From Pseudomonadota bacterium (GTDB lineage Bacteria > Pseudomonadota > Gammaproteobacteria > Burkholderiales > Thiobacillaceae), in assembly GCA_021821425.1 (NCBI GenBank), contig JAKACL010000157.1, positions 1 to 6,984 on the forward strand: a stretch of DNA of 6,984 nucleotides, in the 5' to 3' direction. Position numbers and translations under genes: made by a program. The notes below the pieces were generated by a model. It was given only the letters and a program-made list of their open reading frames with translations, did no database searches and was not told the DNA's origin. Positions 4,537 through 6,984 of this stretch are shown in pieces; position 1 is the stretch's first letter; each line of letters opens with the position of its first letter.

Positions 4537-6813
4537 ATGCCGCTGGCGTCGATGCGTACGTGGCTTGCGCCGCGGCCCATTGCCCACTACGCGCTGCTGC
4601 TGCTGTGCGTGCTGGTGGTTTCGCTCGGCGTGCTCGCAAGCTTCGTTTTCAACGATGCCACGCGTCTGCGCAACCGGATCGCGCAGACCGACCAGACGCT
4701 TGCCCATCAGGAACTGGAAGAGGCCGTATCGCTGCTGAACCGGCAAGCCCGGGACGCTGCGACGGCCTTGGTGCAATGGGATGAGGCGCGCCAGCAACTG
4801 GATAATCCGGTCTATTATGGTTACTGGCGCAATTCGCGTGCGCGGGCTGCAGGGGTGTTGCCCGAAAGCATGGTGGCAGTCGATCTCTACGACGTGCAGG
4901 GGCGCAATCTGTCGGCGTTCCCTGAGAAAGAGGCCAGCATGCCGCCGCAGATCGATCCGCAGGACTTGTCGTCATTTCTGCAGCGCGAAAGCGGTCGCCA
5001 TTACCTGTATTTCTTTTTTCCGTTTTACCAAGATGCCGGAAAGAAATACCTGAGCGGCTACGCCGGGCTCAAGTTCGATTTCGAGCGCGAGCTCAAGCAG
5101 CTGCGTACCTTCCGTTATCTGGATCTGTCGACCCTGCAACTGGATGCAGGCGACGGGGTGCGCATCCCGGTCGACACCCTGGTTTCCGCCATGCGCTTCG
5201 AGGCAGCCGGCAACCCCGAGACGCGCGAACTGGAAGTGCTGATTACCCGCTCGTTCTATGAGATCGCGCTCATCATCGCGGCCATTTCACTGATCGGGTA
5301 TGTCGCGCTGATGTCCGTGGTTGCCAAGCCCCTGCGGCGGCTGTCGAGCCATATCGATTCGATGCGGCGCGGGCGCAGCCACGGCCAACTGCTCGACGAC
5401 AGCTATCGTGGCATGCTGGCCGTGACCGAGCTGGAAAACGTGCGGCATTCGCTCAACGATTATCAGCACCAGCTCGACGACATGCATGTCAGTCTGGCGC
5501 ACAAAAACACGGAACTGTGGACGCTGGCGCACCAGGATCCGCTCACGGGCATCTTCAACCGGCGCGCGTTCGACGACGACTGGCGCGCCATGCTGAGCAG
5601 CCATCGCGAGACACCGCAGGGCGTGGCCTTCCTCCTGTTCGATTGCGATCACTTCAAGCCCATCAACGACACCTATGGGCATCAGGTGGGCGATCGCGTG
5701 ATCGAGGGTTTGGCGCTGTCTCTGGGTGGTGCCCTGAGGGCGGGCGACCGGCTCTACCGTCTGGGCGGCGATGAATTCGCCACCGTCCTGTTTGCCACCG
5801 ACACCGAACTCGCCAGGCAGGTGGCGGAGCGCTGTGTCGAATATGTGTTGCGTTATGACTTCACCGCCTATGGCGTCAAGGAGCCGGTGCGCGTCAGCGT
5901 CGGCATCGCCTGTCTCGACGAGGCCAATGCCAGTGTGGACGGGCTGCAGCATCTGCACCGGCAGGCCGATATCGCGATGTACTACGCCAAGCGTCCCGGG
6001 CAGGGCAAGATCGCGGTCTATTCGGAAGAAATGGGCGAAGGCCTGGAGGCCGTGGTGTCGAGTGCCGAAACCAGCGCGGTCTACGAGGCGATGTCGGACC
6101 CCGACCGGCTGGAAATGCACTATCAGCCGGTGCTCGACCTCTCCACCTCGCGTTTCGACTACTACGAAGCGCTGGTGCGCATTCGCGGCGAGCACGGCCT
6201 GATCATGCCGTCCAGCATTTTCCCGGTGGTCGAATTGCGCGGACTCGAGTGCGAGTTCGACTTGGCCGTGCTGGAACGGATACGGGCGGATCTGGAAGCG
6301 GAGCGTGTGCCTGCGGGCGCGGGCGTCTCGCTCAACGTGTCCGGTCCCGGCATCGTCAGTCAACGCGTCAACGATGCCCTGATGCAGTTCGCGCCCCTGC
6401 TGGCCAAGCACAAGCTGGTGCTGGAAGTGACGGAAACCTCGCTGATCACGCAGATCGCCCAGGCTTCGTCCAATCTGGCCCGCCTGCGCAAGGCGGGATT
6501 CATCATTGCCCTGGACGATTTCGGCAGCGGCTATTCTTCATTGCGGTATCTGTCGAGCATGCCGGTGGATCTGGTGAAGTTCGACATTTCGATGGTGCGC
6601 AGCCTGGAAGAGTCGGGACGTCAGGCCATTTTTGTCGAAGATCTCGCACGCATGATCAAGGACGCGGGCTACCGCCTGGTGGCCGAGGGCATCGAATCCG
6701 AATCCCTGCTTGCCAAGGTGAGGCAGCTCGGTTTTTCGCATGCCCAGGGTTTCCATATCGGCCGCCCCGCTGCGCTGACACGGTACCCGGAGCCGCAGCG
6801 CGCCAGCGTCTAG
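4537..6813 (+). CDS. Membrane-bound GGDEF-EAL cyclic-di-GMP protein with CHASE4-like sensor region
   Basis: This protein has 758 residues. One membrane helix lies at about 17-38 and another at about 243-262. The 200-residue loop between them should be periplasmic and resembles a CHASE4 sensor (W81-D-E and the strand MVAVDLYDVQGRNLSAFP). A HAMP-like linker (KPLRRLSSHIDSM, from 264) and a helical stretch lead to a GGDEF domain. This has DPLTG at 334-338, the nucleotide-binding region DCDHFKPIND at 369-378, the I-site R401-A-G-D404 and GGDEF at 410-414, all intact. The EAL domain (about 515-750) has EAL at 544-546, Asn600, Glu630, D660-D661 in DDFGSGYSSL, Lys681, Glu717 and Gln737, the usual metal and catalytic set. 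It may therefore make and break cyclic-di-GMP, with the balance set by the periplasmic signal; which activity dominates cannot be read from sequence. ATG at 4537 is chosen; ATG at 4552 is a possible alternative. It is probably co-transcribed with the upstream hydrolase. Confidence 0.95.
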   Translation: MPLASMRTWLAPRPIAHYALLLLCVLVVSLGVLASFVFNDATRLRNRIAQTDQTLAHQELEEAVSLLNRQARDAATALVQWDEARQQLDNPVYYGYWRNSRARAAGVLPESMVAVDLYDVQGRNLSAFPEKEASMPPQIDPQDLSSFLQRESGRHYLYFFFPFYQDAGKKYLSGYAGLKFDFERELKQLRTFRYLDLSTLQLDAGDGVRIPVDTLVSAMRFEAAGNPETRELEVLITRSFYEIALIIAAISLIGYVALMSVVAKPLRRLSSHIDSMRRGRSHGQLLDDSYRGMLAVTELENVRHSLNDYQHQLDDMHVSLAHKNTELWTLAHQDPLTGIFNRRAFDDDWRAMLSSHRETPQGVAFLLFDCDHFKPINDTYGHQVGDRVIEGLALSLGGALRAGDRLYRLGGDEFATVLFATDTELARQVAERCVEYVLRYDFTAYGVKEPVRVSVGIACLDEANASVDGLQHLHRQADIAMYYAKRPGQGKIAVYSEEMGEGLEAVVSSAETSAVYEAMSDPDRLEMHYQPVLDLSTSRFDYYEALVRIRGEHGLIMPSSIFPVVELRGLECEFDLAVLERIRADLEAERVPAGAGVSLNVSGPGIVSQRVNDALMQFAPLLAKHKLVLEVTETSLITQIAQASSNLARLRKAGFIIALDDFGSGYSSLRYLSSMPVDLVKFDISMVRSLEESGRQAIFVEDLARMIKDAGYRLVAEGIESESLLAKVRQLGFSHAQGFHIGRPAALTRYPEPQRASV

Positions 6814-6844
6814 TATCGCGCGTCAGAAAAATCGAACCATAACC

Positions 6845-6876
6845 AGGGCGTGTTAACACTAGGGCGTGTTAACACT
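6845..6876. repeat. Tandem duplication of a 16-nt unit containing a perfect 10-bp palindrome
   Basis: The unit AGGGCGTGTTAACACT occurs twice back to back, at 6845-6860 and 6861-6876, with no mismatch. Each copy holds the palindrome GTGTTAACAC (6850-6859 and 6866-6875), so palindrome centres are 16 nt apart. It lies 31 nt downstream of the GGDEF-EAL stop codon. It could be the end of a mobile element, with one copy a duplication, or a paired binding site. No transposase is visible in the window to decide. Confidence 0.85.
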
Positions 6877-6895
6877 AATTTCGCGTCCGCGTTGC

Positions 6896-6984
6896 CGCGA
6901 GAAAGCGATGGATGCAAGGCGCGGCGCGCCGGCAAGGGCCCTCCCTTGCCAAGCGGCGCAACGCCGCAGACGCGCTTTCTCGCG
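6896..6984. repeat. Imperfect inverted repeat of about 89 nt reaching the window edge
   Basis: CGCGAGAAAGCG at 6896-6907 is the exact reverse complement of CGCTTTCTCGCG at 6973-6984. In the centre, GGCAAGGG at 6931-6938 pairs with CCCTTGCC at 6943-6950 around a 4-nt loop (CCCT). Between these, GCGCC at 6926-6930 can pair with GGCGC at 6955-6959, and GGCG at 6918-6921 with CGCC at 6962-6965. The arms are 43 and 42 nt long. It could be a large terminator-like structure, a MITE or REP-like element, or part of an insertion sequence end. No T-run is present, and the sequence is cut at the end of the outer stem, so the full extent is unknown. Confidence 0.75.

Noticed and set aside
3550..4797. A long open frame on the - strand (415 codons) opposite the hydrolase gene
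   Set aside because: It lies antisense to a well-supported hydrolase with a full catalytic triad. Its translation is rich in Arg, His and Gln with no recognisable domain, as expected for the shadow of a GC-rich gene.
5287..6411. A 374-codon open frame on the - strand inside the GGDEF-EAL gene
   Set aside because: It is antisense to intact GGDEF and EAL motifs, with low-complexity, His/Arg/Gln-rich translation and no family pattern.

Overview
The window is GC-rich, gene-dense DNA with every recognisable gene on the + strand. The base composition, the codon use and the style of the proteins (LemA/TPM cluster, YfcE-type phosphoesterase, CHASE4-like GGDEF-EAL protein) suggest a proteobacterium, most likely a betaproteobacterium. 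That placement is an inference, because no rRNA or other marker gene is present.

Layout. (1) Positions 3-401 hold the 3' part of a class I SAM-dependent methyltransferase whose start lies outside the window. (2) Positions 415-897 encode a small metallophosphoesterase of the YfcE/MJ0936 type. (3) After a 63-nt gap with a small hairpin and a strong Shine-Dalgarno sequence comes a tight cluster at 961-3560. It contains a LemA-family lipoprotein, a secreted and membrane-anchored TPM-domain protein with a glycine-rich tail, a second, compact TPM-domain protein overlapping the first by 7 nt, and then a damaged or chimeric locus. (4) After a 115-nt gap, a secreted alpha/beta hydrolase (3676-4533) is followed 3 nt later by a large membrane-bound GGDEF-EAL protein (4537-6813), probably as one transcription unit. 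(5) The last 171 nt carry no gene. They hold a tandem 16-nt repeat, each copy containing the palindrome GTGTTAACAC, and an imperfect inverted repeat of about 89 nt that runs to the window edge.

The most interesting locus is 3031-3560. Its 5' part reads as an NfeD-type membrane protein, with one reading-frame break at about 3117. Its 3' part reads as the C-terminal end of a stomatin/SPFH protein, the usual partner of NfeD. The simplest reading is that a deletion fused the front of nfeD to the back of an adjacent stomatin gene, and that a 1-nt loss also broke the front. A rearranged but still functional fusion is less likely but possible.

Functionally, the LemA and TPM genes form a familiar envelope-associated cluster whose biochemical role is poorly understood. 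The hydrolase/GGDEF-EAL pair joins an exported enzyme to a cyclic-di-GMP sensor with intact-looking synthesis and degradation motifs. I found no tRNA, rRNA, CRISPR array or recognisable transposase gene.
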